Source: Candidatus Omnitrophota bacterium (GTDB lineage Bacteria > Hinthialibacterota > Hinthialibacteria > OLB16). Taken from it: a stretch of DNA of 64,000 bases. Every line of letters begins with the position of its first letter. The first letter of the stretch is position 1. Both the position numbers and the translations under genes were made by a program. Positions 7,978 to 16,503 of this stretch are shown piece after piece. Where the stretch lies: positions 325,968 to 389,967 of the forward strand of contig JACKFH010000002.1 of the NCBI GenBank assembly GCA_020632575.1, written 5' to 3'. The notes below the pieces were generated by a model. That model worked only from the letters and a program-made list of their open reading frames with translations, was not told the DNA's origin and searched no databases.

Positions 7978-9216
7978 CTATTCACCCCCAAGCGCCGTGG
8001 CCTCGATCGGAAGATAAGACCCCGCGAACTCCCCCTCCTGACAACAGATGGCGAACCAGCCCTGGGTGTTTTCCCGCGCGAACTTGAAGGGGAATGTCCA
8101 CACCTGATTTTCCTTTTGCCCCCGGAGATACGCCACCAAGATCGATTCGCTGGTAACCTCGGGCGCCTCAAATCCCGGCAGACCATCCTTGAATTGATTC
8201 TTGAACAGCAACTTGTCGAAAAAGGTCCCGGATACAAAATGAGGCTCCGGCGCCGGTTCCGCTCCCAAAAAAGGGAGGGCGTAGTCCGAGAAATAAAGAA
8301 GACCCACCTTGCCACCTTTGACCCAATCCCCGGGTTGGACCGCCAAGAGGTATTCCACTTCTCCCGTGGCGCTTGAACCGAGCTCGGCTAAGGAGGCCAC
8401 TTTCGATGTCACCCCCGGGTGTTTTCTGAAGGGGAAGGGAGGGACCTGCCCTTCTTGAAGCTGTTCCAGATACTCCGAAGCGATGTAAACGTTCCGCAGG
8501 TTCGGAGTTCGAATTTGGGTCCACTCACCGAAAGTCTCCGAGGCGATGACCACCGCCCCTTGGAACAGAGACCCGAGAATCCGCGCCTGCTCGGTGGGAG
8601 CGTCACGGAGATTGACTCTTTCCCCAGTCACAATGGCGATGCGTTGAGGGACGATTTCGGTGAGATTGCTCGCCAGCCAGCCATCCGTTCCGGAACTGAT
8701 CACCACTCGATGCCAATCGTCATCGGTGTCTTTCCACTCCACCAGATCTCCCTGGTACAAGGTCGCCACTTTTCGGAAGTCGATGCCCGGCCCCTCCCGG
8801 AGAGCCACTCCCTGGCCGTTGACGCTCAAATATCTCTCGGGAGATAGGACGATGGGGTGGAGGGAGTCTTTGAAAAGGTCTCGGAGGGGAGCGTTTGCCG
8901 GGACTTCCACAATGTCGGCGGTGTTCGCGGGCGGCTTCTCAACCGCATCGACAGGCGGTTCGGGCAACGGTTCGATCGGACGATTCCCGAAGACCGGCCC
9001 CTCGATCCGGGGCGGCGGCGCCAAAGGCTGGATCTCGCGAGCCTCGGGGTTGTCCGGGATGACCGACCCTTGCCGATCCTCGGGTCTGGGAGGGACTTTC
9101 CAATTTTGAACCGGGCGGGGTTGGGTTGGCGCGACTCGATCCTGACAGGGGGCCTCTCGCCATACAGACAAGATCATGAAAACCAGGAAGAGAAGAAAAG
9201 TTCGGGGACAAGACAT
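7978..9216 (-). CDS. Secreted protein with two bacterial SH3 domains
   Basis: The 412-residue product has a signal peptide (MSCPRTFLLFLVFMILSVWR, cleavage near APC-Q). A proline-rich low-complexity linker follows (about residues 25-105). Next come two SH3b domains: YLSVNGQGVALREGPGIDF (about 135-200), and VTGERVNLRDAPTEQARILG (about 205-270), which shows the V-N-L-R-x-x-P signature. The last 140 residues are unassigned. SH3b modules usually bind peptidoglycan or protein partners in the envelope. It lies 12 bases behind the O-antigen-ligase/TPR gene and is the last gene of a pilT-pilB-wzy-like operon, suggesting a role in surface assembly. Confidence 0.75.
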   Translation of the reverse strand: MSCPRTFLLFLVFMILSVWREAPCQDRVAPTQPRPVQNWKVPPRPEDRQGSVIPDNPEAREIQPLAPPPRIEGPVFGNRPIEPLPEPPVDAVEKPPANTADIVEVPANAPLRDLFKDSLHPIVLSPERYLSVNGQGVALREGPGIDFRKVATLYQGDLVEWKDTDDDWHRVVISSGTDGWLASNLTEIVPQRIAIVTGERVNLRDAPTEQARILGSLFQGAVVIASETFGEWTQIRTPNLRNVYIASEYLEQLQEGQVPPFPFRKHPGVTSKVASLAELGSSATGEVEYLLAVQPGDWVKGGKVGLLYFSDYALPFLGAEPAPEPHFVSGTFFDKLLFKNQFKDGLPGFEAPEVTSESILVAYLRGQKENQVWTFPFKFARENTQGWFAICCQEGEFAGSYLPIEATALGGE

Positions 9217-9228
9217 GCTCTATTCGAT

Positions 9229-11514
9229 CTACCGAAATCGTTCTTTCCGATTCTGAATATCCTCGAGGATTTTTTCTACCTCCCCCGCATCCTGCTCGGC
9301 GCCTTGGTCTTTGAGGATCTCCAGCGCCTCGTTGTAGTACCGTTCCGCGCTCTCGAGATCGTAAAACCGATTCAAAGAGAGATCGCCAAGCCGGAGCCTC
9401 GCCTCTGGGTAGGTCGGCTTCCGGTCGCCCAAAGTTTCCAGAAATCCTTTGTAGTATCTCGCCGCTTCCTCATACTGCCCCAATTGCTTCTCGAGAATCC
9501 CTGCGAGGTGAAGATACGATTCCTCGAGATGCGGGCTTCTTTCGCCGGTTCGGCGAGAATTCTGGATCTCGGCCAGATAGGCTCGAGCCGCCTCTTTCCA
9601 GCGTTGCTGTTTCTCGAATAGACGTCCCTTCAAGAACTGAAGGCCGACCTTGTTCGGTTCGAGAATGCCCACGAATTGAAGGAGCTGGCCGGCGGTGAGG
9701 TAATCGTTCCTCTGCAATTGGGCGGTCGCCTCCAACATGACGCGGTTCGGATTGTCGGATGTCTCCCGGGCCCTTCGGATCTGACGGATCGCGAGGTTGG
9801 GATCGCCTTTCGCCGCCAAGTAGTAATAGGCCAACCAGAGTGTGTATTCCCCCTCGCCCGGAACCAAATCCTGGGCGGTGGCCAATGCTTGATAGGCCCT
9901 CCCCGGATCGCCTCCGGCGATCTCGAGCGAGGTCTTGCCCCAAAACCCGAGCCTTTGGGCGACATACTTCGCGTTGGCTTGCCACATGAGAAAGACCGAC
10001 ACAACCGCGAGCGCCACACCCAACAGGATTCCAATCCCGCTCAACCAGAGTCCCCTTGGCCTTGCGGTTTCGCCTTTTTCCCAACGGTTCGGTAGGGCGA
10101 TTGCGATTCCAAGTAAAACCGCGAGCAAGAAGACCTGCGCCGGGCGATGGAAGGGGTAGTCGAAGAGACTGCCGCCAAAACCCGCCCAGACGCCCGAAAG
10201 GAAACCGATTCGAAGAATGGAGTCCCCATTGTTTTCCGACCCAAGGATGAATCGGTAAGCCCGGCATTGGCACCACACAAAGAACAGTTCGACAATCAGA
10301 AGTCCGAGAACCCCGAACTCGACCAATGTTTGCAAATACTCGTTGTGCAGGTGTGTCGCTCTGAGGGAGTGCAGCCTCGCGACTCGCACTTTGAACTTTT
10401 CTCCCTCCGGTCCCTCCACCAGATCTCGGAGTGTGTCCAGGAATTGGATTTTGAATTCGCCCGCCCCCAATCCCACCCAAGGGTCCTCCCGCCACATCTG
10501 GAATCCACAGTGGGCGAGCAACGCGCGAACGGTCACGGAGTCCCCTCGGAGGGCCAATGTCTCCGCCCAATGATCCAGGTAAGAACTGTTTTCTCCCGCC
10601 GGGGACTGGTTGGCGATCACGAAGCCTCCAGCCAATGCGAGCGCCAGGAGTCCCGCGACGATCCAGGCTGGCCGAGAGAGAGATTTCTTTGCAGTTGCAT
10701 TCTTCACTCTCCGCTTTCTTCGAAGCAGTAGGAATGTGACCCCAAAATGGACGGCGCCCACCATAAGTGCGAGAAAGGCTCCCTTCGAACGTGTGCTCAC
10801 CAAGGCGAAGGTTCCCGCGGCGAGGACCAAAACGAGGATCACTCGAGGGAGGCGCGACCGGACGACCAGGAGCCACCCGATCAAGGGAAAGATCGCAATC
10901 GCCAAATAGCCCGCCACCCAATTCGGGTTCCCAATCGTCCCGAAAATCCTCTCCTTGACCGATTGCCCGAAAACATCGATTTCCCCTTGGGTTAGGAGCA
11001 CCACTGGATTGACCTGGAGACCTGTCTGGTTCTGGACAATTTCAAGAAGAACCACCGACACCTCGAGGGTGAAGGCCATGCAAAGGATGGCGAGAAAGGC
11101 TCGTTGGTTGCGGCCCGACCTGAGCGTGAGCGATGCGACACAAAACAGGACCAACCAGGCGACCGCGGGCAGAAGGATGTGGATGAAGTACTCGACCTGA
11201 AGCGGGGCGCCTTCGGAACCGAACGACGTTGGCGAGGAGGTTTGATAGGCTCTCTGGAATTGATATCCGATCAGTCCAATAAATGGGATCAATGCAATGA
11301 CGGGCGCCGGTGGCAGCGGAAGTGTTCGTCGACGAAACGCCTCGGAGATTAGCCAGAGCCCCCAGAGCAACAAACACGCTCCGGCAATCCAGACGATGAC
11401 CAGGAATTTGGGTTCGCGGAATGTTTGAAAGGCGCCGCGGTCGAAAAACAGAAGCGACAGGAAACAACCCGCCCCAAGCAGAGACCGCAACCCGAGACGG
11501 GCAAATCCGCTCAT
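9229..11514 (-). CDS. O-antigen ligase/polymerase-like membrane protein with TPR tail
   Basis: The 761-residue protein has an N-terminal half with about 11-12 membrane helices and a C-terminal tetratricopeptide region (about residues 560-755). The membrane part contains the Wzy_C/O-antigen-ligase hallmark in its long periplasmic loop, with HLHNEYLQTLVEFGVLGLL closing it, and GNPNWVAGYLAIAIFP earlier. The H-N-x-x-L/Y-L motif marks the O-antigen ligase/Wzy family, which joins lipid-linked glycans. In some lineages, PilO/TfpW-type members of the family glycosylate pilin. Helical repeats such as WLAYYYLAAKGDPNLAIRQI and ARYYKGFLETLGDR are TPR-like. Placement directly behind pilT and pilB makes pilin or pseudopilin glycosylation a reasonable guess, but TPR-tailed ligases also occur with exopolysaccharide genes. 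Confidence 0.8.
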   Translation of the reverse strand: MSGFARLGLRSLLGAGCFLSLLFFDRGAFQTFREPKFLVIVWIAGACLLLWGLWLISEAFRRRTLPLPPAPVIALIPFIGLIGYQFQRAYQTSSPTSFGSEGAPLQVEYFIHILLPAVAWLVLFCVASLTLRSGRNQRAFLAILCMAFTLEVSVVLLEIVQNQTGLQVNPVVLLTQGEIDVFGQSVKERIFGTIGNPNWVAGYLAIAIFPLIGWLLVVRSRLPRVILVLVLAAGTFALVSTRSKGAFLALMVGAVHFGVTFLLLRRKRRVKNATAKKSLSRPAWIVAGLLALALAGGFVIANQSPAGENSSYLDHWAETLALRGDSVTVRALLAHCGFQMWREDPWVGLGAGEFKIQFLDTLRDLVEGPEGEKFKVRVARLHSLRATHLHNEYLQTLVEFGVLGLLIVELFFVWCQCRAYRFILGSENNGDSILRIGFLSGVWAGFGGSLFDYPFHRPAQVFLLAVLLGIAIALPNRWEKGETARPRGLWLSGIGILLGVALAVVSVFLMWQANAKYVAQRLGFWGKTSLEIAGGDPGRAYQALATAQDLVPGEGEYTLWLAYYYLAAKGDPNLAIRQIRRARETSDNPNRVMLEATAQLQRNDYLTAGQLLQFVGILEPNKVGLQFLKGRLFEKQQRWKEAARAYLAEIQNSRRTGERSPHLEESYLHLAGILEKQLGQYEEAARYYKGFLETLGDRKPTYPEARLRLGDLSLNRFYDLESAERYYNEALEILKDQGAEQDAGEVEKILEDIQNRKERFR

Positions 11515-11573
11515 CCCTCGTCAAACCTCTTTGCTGACCGGATTGATCGAATGCAAGGCGACTCCATCAAGGT

Positions 11574-13352
11574 CTATTCGGAGGTTTCTCGAACCACTTC
11601 TTCGATGGTCGTCAGTCCGGCGACGATCTTTTTCCAACCATCCTCGCGAAGGGTCAACATCCCCTCGTCGCGAGCCTGCTGGAAGATGACCGAACTGGGG
11701 GCGCGGGCGAGGATCATATCCCGCACAGCGTCCGATACCACGAACACCTCGAAGATTCCCAACCGTCCCTTGTATCCGGAATAACCGCAATCTTCGCAGC
11801 CGGAGCCCTTGAAGAAGGTCACTCCTTCCACATCCTCGGGACTGACACCGAGATCGTACAAGTCCTCTTCGGTCGCTGTGTAGGGTTGCTTGCATCGATT
11901 GCAGATCTTTCGCACCAGTCGCTGCGCGACCACCGCCTCGACAGAGGAGGTGATCAAGAATGGCTCCACTCCCATGTCGACCAGACGAGTCACCGCCGAG
12001 GGGGCGTCGTTGGTGTGCAGGGTCGAAAGCACCAAGTGACCGGTGAGCGAGGCTTCGATCGCGATCTTGGCCGTATCGGAGTCACGAATCTCACCGACCA
12101 TGATGACATCCGGGTCCTGACGAAGAATGGACCGGAGACACGCCGCGAAGGTCAGACCGACCTCGTCGTTGATATTCACCTGAACCACGCCTCGGAATTC
12201 ATATTCGACCGGGTTCTCGACCGTGATCACTTTCAGTTCCGGATTGTAAATTCTCTGCAAGGCGCCATAGAGCGTGGTGGTCTTACCGGAGCCGGTCGGA
12301 CCGGTGACAAGCAGGATGCCGTTCGGTCTCTTAATGATCTTCTCGAAGATCGCCATATTCTCCGGAGTCATTCCCGATTGCTCGAGACCGACCATCGCGT
12401 TTTGCTGATCGAGAATACGAAGCACAATGCTCTCGCCGCCGACTGTCGGAAGAGTCGAAACACGCAGGTCGACATCGCGATTGGAAATGTTCAACCGGAT
12501 ACGACCGTCTTGGGGCAATCGGCTCTCGGAAATGTCCATGTTCGACATGACCTTGATACGGGAGATGATCGCCGATTGCAGCGCCAACGGAGGCGGCTTG
12601 GTTTCATGCAACGCGCCGTCCACACGATACCGGATACGGAACGTTTCCTGAAAAGGCTCGAGATGAAGGTCGGAGGCCCGGTCTTTCACCGCCTGAAGCA
12701 GGATGAGGTTGACCAACCGGATGATGGGGGGTTGGTTGACCACCTTTTCCAGGTTCCCGATATCGTCCTCGCGAACCGCGAAGTCGACACTCTCTTCCGA
12801 GATGCCTTCGAGAATCGATTCGATGCTGGAATCGACTTGGCCGAAGTATTCGTCGATCAGCTTGTTTACATCGTCGGGTTTAGCGATAGCTCCCTTGACC
12901 GGTTCCGCCAAGAGTTGCTCGAGGTCATCCACGGTCCGGATATTTTCCGGTTGAGCCATCGCGACCAGGATGACGCCGTCGTCGTCGCGGGTGATGGGGA
13001 AGACGCGGTAGGAATGGGCCACTTGGGGAGGGAAGGAGGTGATCAGAGCGGGCTCGGGATCGTAGTCCTTCATTCGAATGAAGGGCATCCCCAGTTTTTC
13101 CGCCAAGGCCATCAACTCTTCTTCCTCGGAGGAGACCTGAGACTGGGTCAGAGCGCTATCGATGGATTGTCCGGCCTCGGATTCGTCATGAACCGGCCCA
13201 CGTCCATCGCCGCGGGATCCCTCGACTCGTCCGCCCGCCTCGGTTTCATCGCCGACAGAGCCGGGTGTCCCCACGAGTCCAGCCGATTCCATCAAGGAAT
13301 CGATATCGACATCTTTTTTCTTGGGATCGCCTGGTTTCTTTTTGTCAGCCAT
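11574..13352 (-). CDS. pilB: Type IV pilus / type II secretion assembly ATPase (PilB/GspE)
   Basis: The 592-residue protein has an acidic, disordered N-terminus and a T2SSE N-terminal domain around residues 75-180. The secretion ATPase core has Walker A GPTGSGKTTTLYGAL, the Asp box (ITVENPVEYEF), Walker B (IMVGEIRDSDTA) and the His box (GHLVLSTLHTNDA). The four-cysteine zinc site of PilB/GspE is present as CNRCKQPY and GCEDCGYSGYKGR. It powers pilus or pseudopilus polymerisation at the inner membrane. It lies 34 bases behind pilT. PilB and GspE cannot be separated from this sequence alone, but pairing with a retraction ATPase favours a type IV pilus. Confidence 0.9.
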   Translation of the reverse strand: MADKKKPGDPKKKDVDIDSLMESAGLVGTPGSVGDETEAGGRVEGSRGDGRGPVHDESEAGQSIDSALTQSQVSSEEEELMALAEKLGMPFIRMKDYDPEPALITSFPPQVAHSYRVFPITRDDDGVILVAMAQPENIRTVDDLEQLLAEPVKGAIAKPDDVNKLIDEYFGQVDSSIESILEGISEESVDFAVREDDIGNLEKVVNQPPIIRLVNLILLQAVKDRASDLHLEPFQETFRIRYRVDGALHETKPPPLALQSAIISRIKVMSNMDISESRLPQDGRIRLNISNRDVDLRVSTLPTVGGESIVLRILDQQNAMVGLEQSGMTPENMAIFEKIIKRPNGILLVTGPTGSGKTTTLYGALQRIYNPELKVITVENPVEYEFRGVVQVNINDEVGLTFAACLRSILRQDPDVIMVGEIRDSDTAKIAIEASLTGHLVLSTLHTNDAPSAVTRLVDMGVEPFLITSSVEAVVAQRLVRKICNRCKQPYTATEEDLYDLGVSPEDVEGVTFFKGSGCEDCGYSGYKGRLGIFEVFVVSDAVRDMILARAPSSVIFQQARDEGMLTLREDGWKKIVAGLTTIEEVVRETSE

Positions 13353-13386
13353 GATCTCTCTCTTCTAGATTGGTCTATGAATCGAT

Positions 13387-14451
13387 TTATCCGAGCATTC
13401 GTTGACGCAACTCCTCGACATTCGCCGCGCGCGCCAATGCGTCCTCACCAGTGATCTTACCCGCGTTGTAGAGATTCAGCAAAGACTGATCCATGCTGAT
13501 CATCCCCAGTTTGGTCCCCGTTTGAATCGAGCTGAGAATACGATTCGTCTTCCTTTCGCGAATCAAGTTGGAGATAGCGGGGGTCATAATCATGATTTCG
13601 TAGGCCGCCACACGCCCTTTGCCGCTGGCGTGCCCGAGCAACTGCTGGGAAATCACCGCGGCGAGGGTGACTGAAAGCTGCATTCGCACCTGTTCCTGCT
13701 GGGTCACCGGGAAAGCGTCGACAATTCGGTTGATCGTCTGCGCCGCGCTGTTGGTGTGCAGGGTCGCGAACACCAGGTGTCCGGTTTCCGACGCGGTGAT
13801 CGCCGCCTCCATCGTTTCGAGGTCTCGCATCTCGCCCACCAGGATCACATCGGGATCCTGTCTGAGAGCCTGACGGAGAGCGTGTGCGAAAGAGGGGGTG
13901 TCGATATTCAACTCACGGTGAGTCACGATCGACCGTTTGTGCGGGTGGGAGTATTCGATCGGATCTTCAATGGTGATGATGTGGTGGTCCATGTTGGCGT
14001 TGACGAAATCGATCATCGACGCCAGCGTGGTTGTCTTACCGGATCCGGTCGGACCCACCACCAGGATAAGCCCTCGGGGTCTCGCGAGCAGTTCTTTAAT
14101 GGCCCCCACAGGGAGGCCTAATTGCTCGAAAGTCAGGATCCGGAAGGGAATTAACCGCATCACGATACCGATGTTTCCGCGAGCTCGGAGCACACTGACT
14201 CGGAATCGCGCGAGATTTCCGAAAGCGTAACCGAAGTCGCAGGAGCCAATTTCTTGGACCTCCTCCCGATATCGGTCGGGGGTGATGGCCTCCATCAAAC
14301 CGACCGAATCCTCCGGTGTGAGCGGTTCGCTGGAAAGGTTTTCTAGACGACCGTCGACTCGAATGGTTGGGGGACGCCCCACCGAAATGTGAAGGTCGGA
14401 AGCATCGCGTTCCACCACCATTTTCAGCAAATCGTTGATTTCTATTGCCAT
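13387..14451 (-). CDS. pilT: Twitching motility retraction ATPase PilT
   Basis: The 354-residue protein is the normal PilT length and has its N-terminal PAS-like region (GRPPTIRVDGRLENL). It has Walker A GPTGSGKTTTLASM, Asp box IITIEDPIEYSH, Walker B VILVGEMRDLET and His box GHLVFATLHTNSAAQTINR. The C-terminus carries a variant of the PilT retraction motif (IRERKTNRILSSIQTG), where classical PilT has AIRxxKxxQ. It disassembles the type IV pilus for twitching and DNA uptake. It is the first gene of a minus-strand series pilT-pilB-wzy-SH3 separated by 34, 59 and 14 bases or less. Confidence 0.9.
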   Translation of the reverse strand: MAIEINDLLKMVVERDASDLHISVGRPPTIRVDGRLENLSSEPLTPEDSVGLMEAITPDRYREEVQEIGSCDFGYAFGNLARFRVSVLRARGNIGIVMRLIPFRILTFEQLGLPVGAIKELLARPRGLILVVGPTGSGKTTTLASMIDFVNANMDHHIITIEDPIEYSHPHKRSIVTHRELNIDTPSFAHALRQALRQDPDVILVGEMRDLETMEAAITASETGHLVFATLHTNSAAQTINRIVDAFPVTQQEQVRMQLSVTLAAVISQQLLGHASGKGRVAAYEIMIMTPAISNLIRERKTNRILSSIQTGTKLGMISMDQSLLNLYNAGKITGEDALARAANVEELRQRMLG

Positions 14452-14711
14452 GGGAGTTGAGTACCTACTCCAAAGAGAAGAAACTTCGCGGGATTCGGCC
14501 CGGCAGACCGCACTTCGGTCATCATTTTCAAGCTAGTGCCCGAATTGGTAGGTGTCAACCCATTGAAACAGATTGCGGGTTTTAAACATTGACGGGCTAT
14601 CCTTGTTTCGGCAAACTTGGTCTTTCATCCTGGCATTCAATCGAACCTTCCAATCGCCGAGGATGAATTCAATGAGAGGATTCCTTTTCGGAATGCTCTT
14701 CGGGGGGAAGC

Positions 14712-15506
14712 ATGATCCAATACCTAGAACTCTTACGGTATGTCAAAGAAAATGGGGTCCGTAAAGAGGATCGGACTGGGACCGGGACGATCAGTGTTTT
14801 CGGCTACCAGATGCGATTCGACCTCGCCGCTGGATTTCCTTTGGTCACCACCAAGAAATGCCACTTGAAATCGATCATCCACGAACTCCTCTGGTTTCTG
14901 GCGGGAGATACCAATGTTCGCTACCTCCAGGAGAATGGGGTTCGGATCTGGAATGAGTGGGCCGATGAGAATGGCGAATTGGGACCCATCTATGGCTACC
15001 AGTGGCGTTCCTGGCCAACCCCGGATGGCGGGCATATCGACCAGATCTCCCAATTGATGGAAATGATTCGGACCTACCCGGATTCCCGTCGGCTTATTGT
15101 CAGCGGTTGGAATGTGGGGGAGATCGAAAAGATGGCGCTTCCTCCCTGTCACACGATCTTTCAGTTCTACGTCGCGGAGGGAAAGCTTTCCTGCCAACTT
15201 TATCAACGGAGCGCCGACATCTTTCTCGGCGTCCCGTTCAATATCGCCTCGTATGCGTTGCTGACTCAAATGATCGCGCAGGTTACCGATCTTCAGCTCG
15301 GAGATTTCGTTCACACTTTCGGGGACGCTCACATCTATTTGAACCACATGGAGCAGGTCGACCTCCAATTATCGCGCGAGCCCTATCCCCTTCCGACCAT
15401 GTGGATCAATCCCGAGGTGAAATCCATCTTCGATTTCAAATACGAGGATTTCGAACTCAAAAATTACCAATGCCATCCCGCCATTAAGGCCCCCATCGCG
15501 GTCTAA
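14712..15506 (+). CDS. thyA: Thymidylate synthase
   Basis: At 264 residues this matches the usual bacterial ThyA exactly. It methylates dUMP to dTMP using 5,10-methylene-tetrahydrofolate. Visible signatures are RTGTGTISVFGYQMRFDL at the folate-gated N-terminus, ELLWFLAGDTN, the catalytic cysteine in LPPCHTIFQF, RSADIFLGVPFNIASYALL, and the dUMP-binding HIYLNHMEQV. The ATG at 14712 is preceded by GGGGGGAAGC. The folate product dihydrofolate is recycled by the folA gene two bases downstream. Confidence 0.97.
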   Translation: MIQYLELLRYVKENGVRKEDRTGTGTISVFGYQMRFDLAAGFPLVTTKKCHLKSIIHELLWFLAGDTNVRYLQENGVRIWNEWADENGELGPIYGYQWRSWPTPDGGHIDQISQLMEMIRTYPDSRRLIVSGWNVGEIEKMALPPCHTIFQFYVAEGKLSCQLYQRSADIFLGVPFNIASYALLTQMIAQVTDLQLGDFVHTFGDAHIYLNHMEQVDLQLSREPYPLPTMWINPEVKSIFDFKYEDFELKNYQCHPAIKAPIAV

Positions 15507-15508
15507 CG

Positions 15509-15994
15509 ATGACAGTCTCCATCATTGTCGCGGTTGCCAAAAACGGAATCATCGGAAAAGAGAACGACCTTCCGTGGCGCCTCTCCGAGGACCTCAAGCA
15601 TTTCAAGAGGACGACACTTGGCAAGCCGGTCATCATGGGGCGGAAAACGTACGAGTCGGTCGGAAAACCACTCCCCGGCCGCCGGAACATCGTGGTGTCC
15701 CGAAACCCCTCGTATGAAGTGGAGGGATGTGAGGTGGCGCATTCGATCGAAGAGGCGATCGATTGGACCATGGACGCTGACGAGGTGATGATCTTGGGCG
15801 GAGGACGACTCTACTCCGATGCTCTCCCGCTCACTGACCGGATCTACCTCACCCAGGTCGATGCGGAGGTCGTGGGGGACACACGCTTCCCAGACTTGGA
15901 TATGGGAGAATGGCAAGAGGTCGATCGCTGGACCCATCCAGCGGACGAAAAGAACGATTTCCCCTGCACATTTTTGATTTTAGAGCGAAAGTGA
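15509..15994 (+). CDS. folA: Dihydrofolate reductase
   Basis: This 161-residue enzyme reduces dihydrofolate to tetrahydrofolate with NADPH. The active-site region IIGKENDLPWRLSEDLKHF contains the conserved Pro-Trp and the acidic residue (Glu/Asp) that protonates the substrate. VIMGRKTYESVGKPLPGRRN carries the NADPH-binding GRKTxES motif, and VMILGGGRLYSDAL the second glycine loop. It starts two bases after the thyA stop, forming the classical thyA-folA pair that keeps folate cycling balanced with dTMP synthesis. Confidence 0.97.
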   Translation: MTVSIIVAVAKNGIIGKENDLPWRLSEDLKHFKRTTLGKPVIMGRKTYESVGKPLPGRRNIVVSRNPSYEVEGCEVAHSIEEAIDWTMDADEVMILGGGRLYSDALPLTDRIYLTQVDAEVVGDTRFPDLDMGEWQEVDRWTHPADEKNDFPCTFLILERK

Positions 15995-16083
15995 GACCGG
16001 TTCGCTTCCTTCCCCAAATGAATGCGTGGCGCCCAGCCCCCAAAAAAAATCTCTTTTCATGCTAAAAAAACGAGTTTTTTCTC

Positions 16084-16112
16084 TTGATTTCGGCTGAAAG
16101 CCGGAGTAGAGT
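16084..16112 (+). promoter_or_regulatory. Possible sigma-70 promoter for the PEP-CTERM gene
   Basis: TTGATT (16084-16089), a 17-base spacer and TAGAGT (16107-16112) form a moderate promoter. The spacer itself contains the small hairpin CGGCT-GAA-AGCCG. It would leave a leader of about 120 bases before the PEP-CTERM gene. Confidence 0.35.
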
Positions 16113-16189
16113 GTTTATGTTAGATTATTTCTTTGGATGTTTTTTGTTGAGATCGCACTGAGATCTTGTGAGTTCCGTACCTCAGGCAC

Positions 16190-16223
16190 CTTCCCCTAAT
16201 GAATACGACTGATCTGGGGGAAG
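16190..16223 (+). promoter_or_regulatory. Stem-loop in the leader of the PEP-CTERM gene
   Basis: CTTCCCC (16190-16196) can pair with GGGGAAG (16217-16223), 16 bases before the ATG and just ahead of the purine-rich ribosome-binding region GAGAGGAAAAGG. It could modulate translation. It matches no riboswitch class that I recognise. Confidence 0.3.
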
Positions 16224-16239
16224 ACGAGAGGAAAAGGCA

Positions 16240-16503
16240 ATGGAGAAGAAACGCGATAGGTTGGTCAGGATCGGGAAACGATCCCTGTTAGCCCTAGTCC
16301 TTCTAGCGGTTGCGATCGCTGTTTGTGCCCAAATCCCCGAGTGGATCGAGATGATTCCGAAGATCGAACCGGTCTTCACCGCCCCGGCGGCGGCGGAGCC
16401 TGTCCCCCAGGAGACCATACCCGAACCGGCCACCATGGCTCTGCTCGGGATGGGTGGCGCGGCTCTGTTCTACCGTCGAGCCAAATCGAAGAACCAAGTT
16501 TAG
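16240..16503 (+). CDS. Minimal PEP-CTERM sorting-signal protein
   Basis: Only 87 residues long: a basic N-terminus, one hydrophobic signal segment (LLALVLLAVAIAVCA), a short Pro/Ala/Glu-rich spacer (about 35 residues) and a textbook PEP-CTERM tail, PEPATMALLGMGGAALFYRR followed by a few basic residues. PEP-CTERM tails are recognised by exosortase, which cleaves and transfers the protein during export and exopolysaccharide assembly. No exosortase gene is in this window. There is almost nothing between signal peptide and tail, so the mature product would be a peptide of roughly 35-40 residues. Its stop overlaps the stop of the convergent FkbM gene by a few bases. Confidence 0.8.
   Translation: MEKKRDRLVRIGKRSLLALVLLAVAIAVCAQIPEWIEMIPKIEPVFTAPAAAEPVPQETIPEPATMALLGMGGAALFYRRAKSKNQV

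Noticed and set aside
11886..13454. 522-residue plus-strand frame opposite pilB
   Set aside because: It lies entirely antisense to a gene with all secretion-ATPase motifs and shows no domain, signal or ribosome-binding site.
14573..14764. Small plus-strand frame upstream of thyA
   Set aside because: No ribosome-binding site, no recognisable product, and it runs into the thyA start in another frame. The 260-base gap 14452-14711 shows nothing else convincing.
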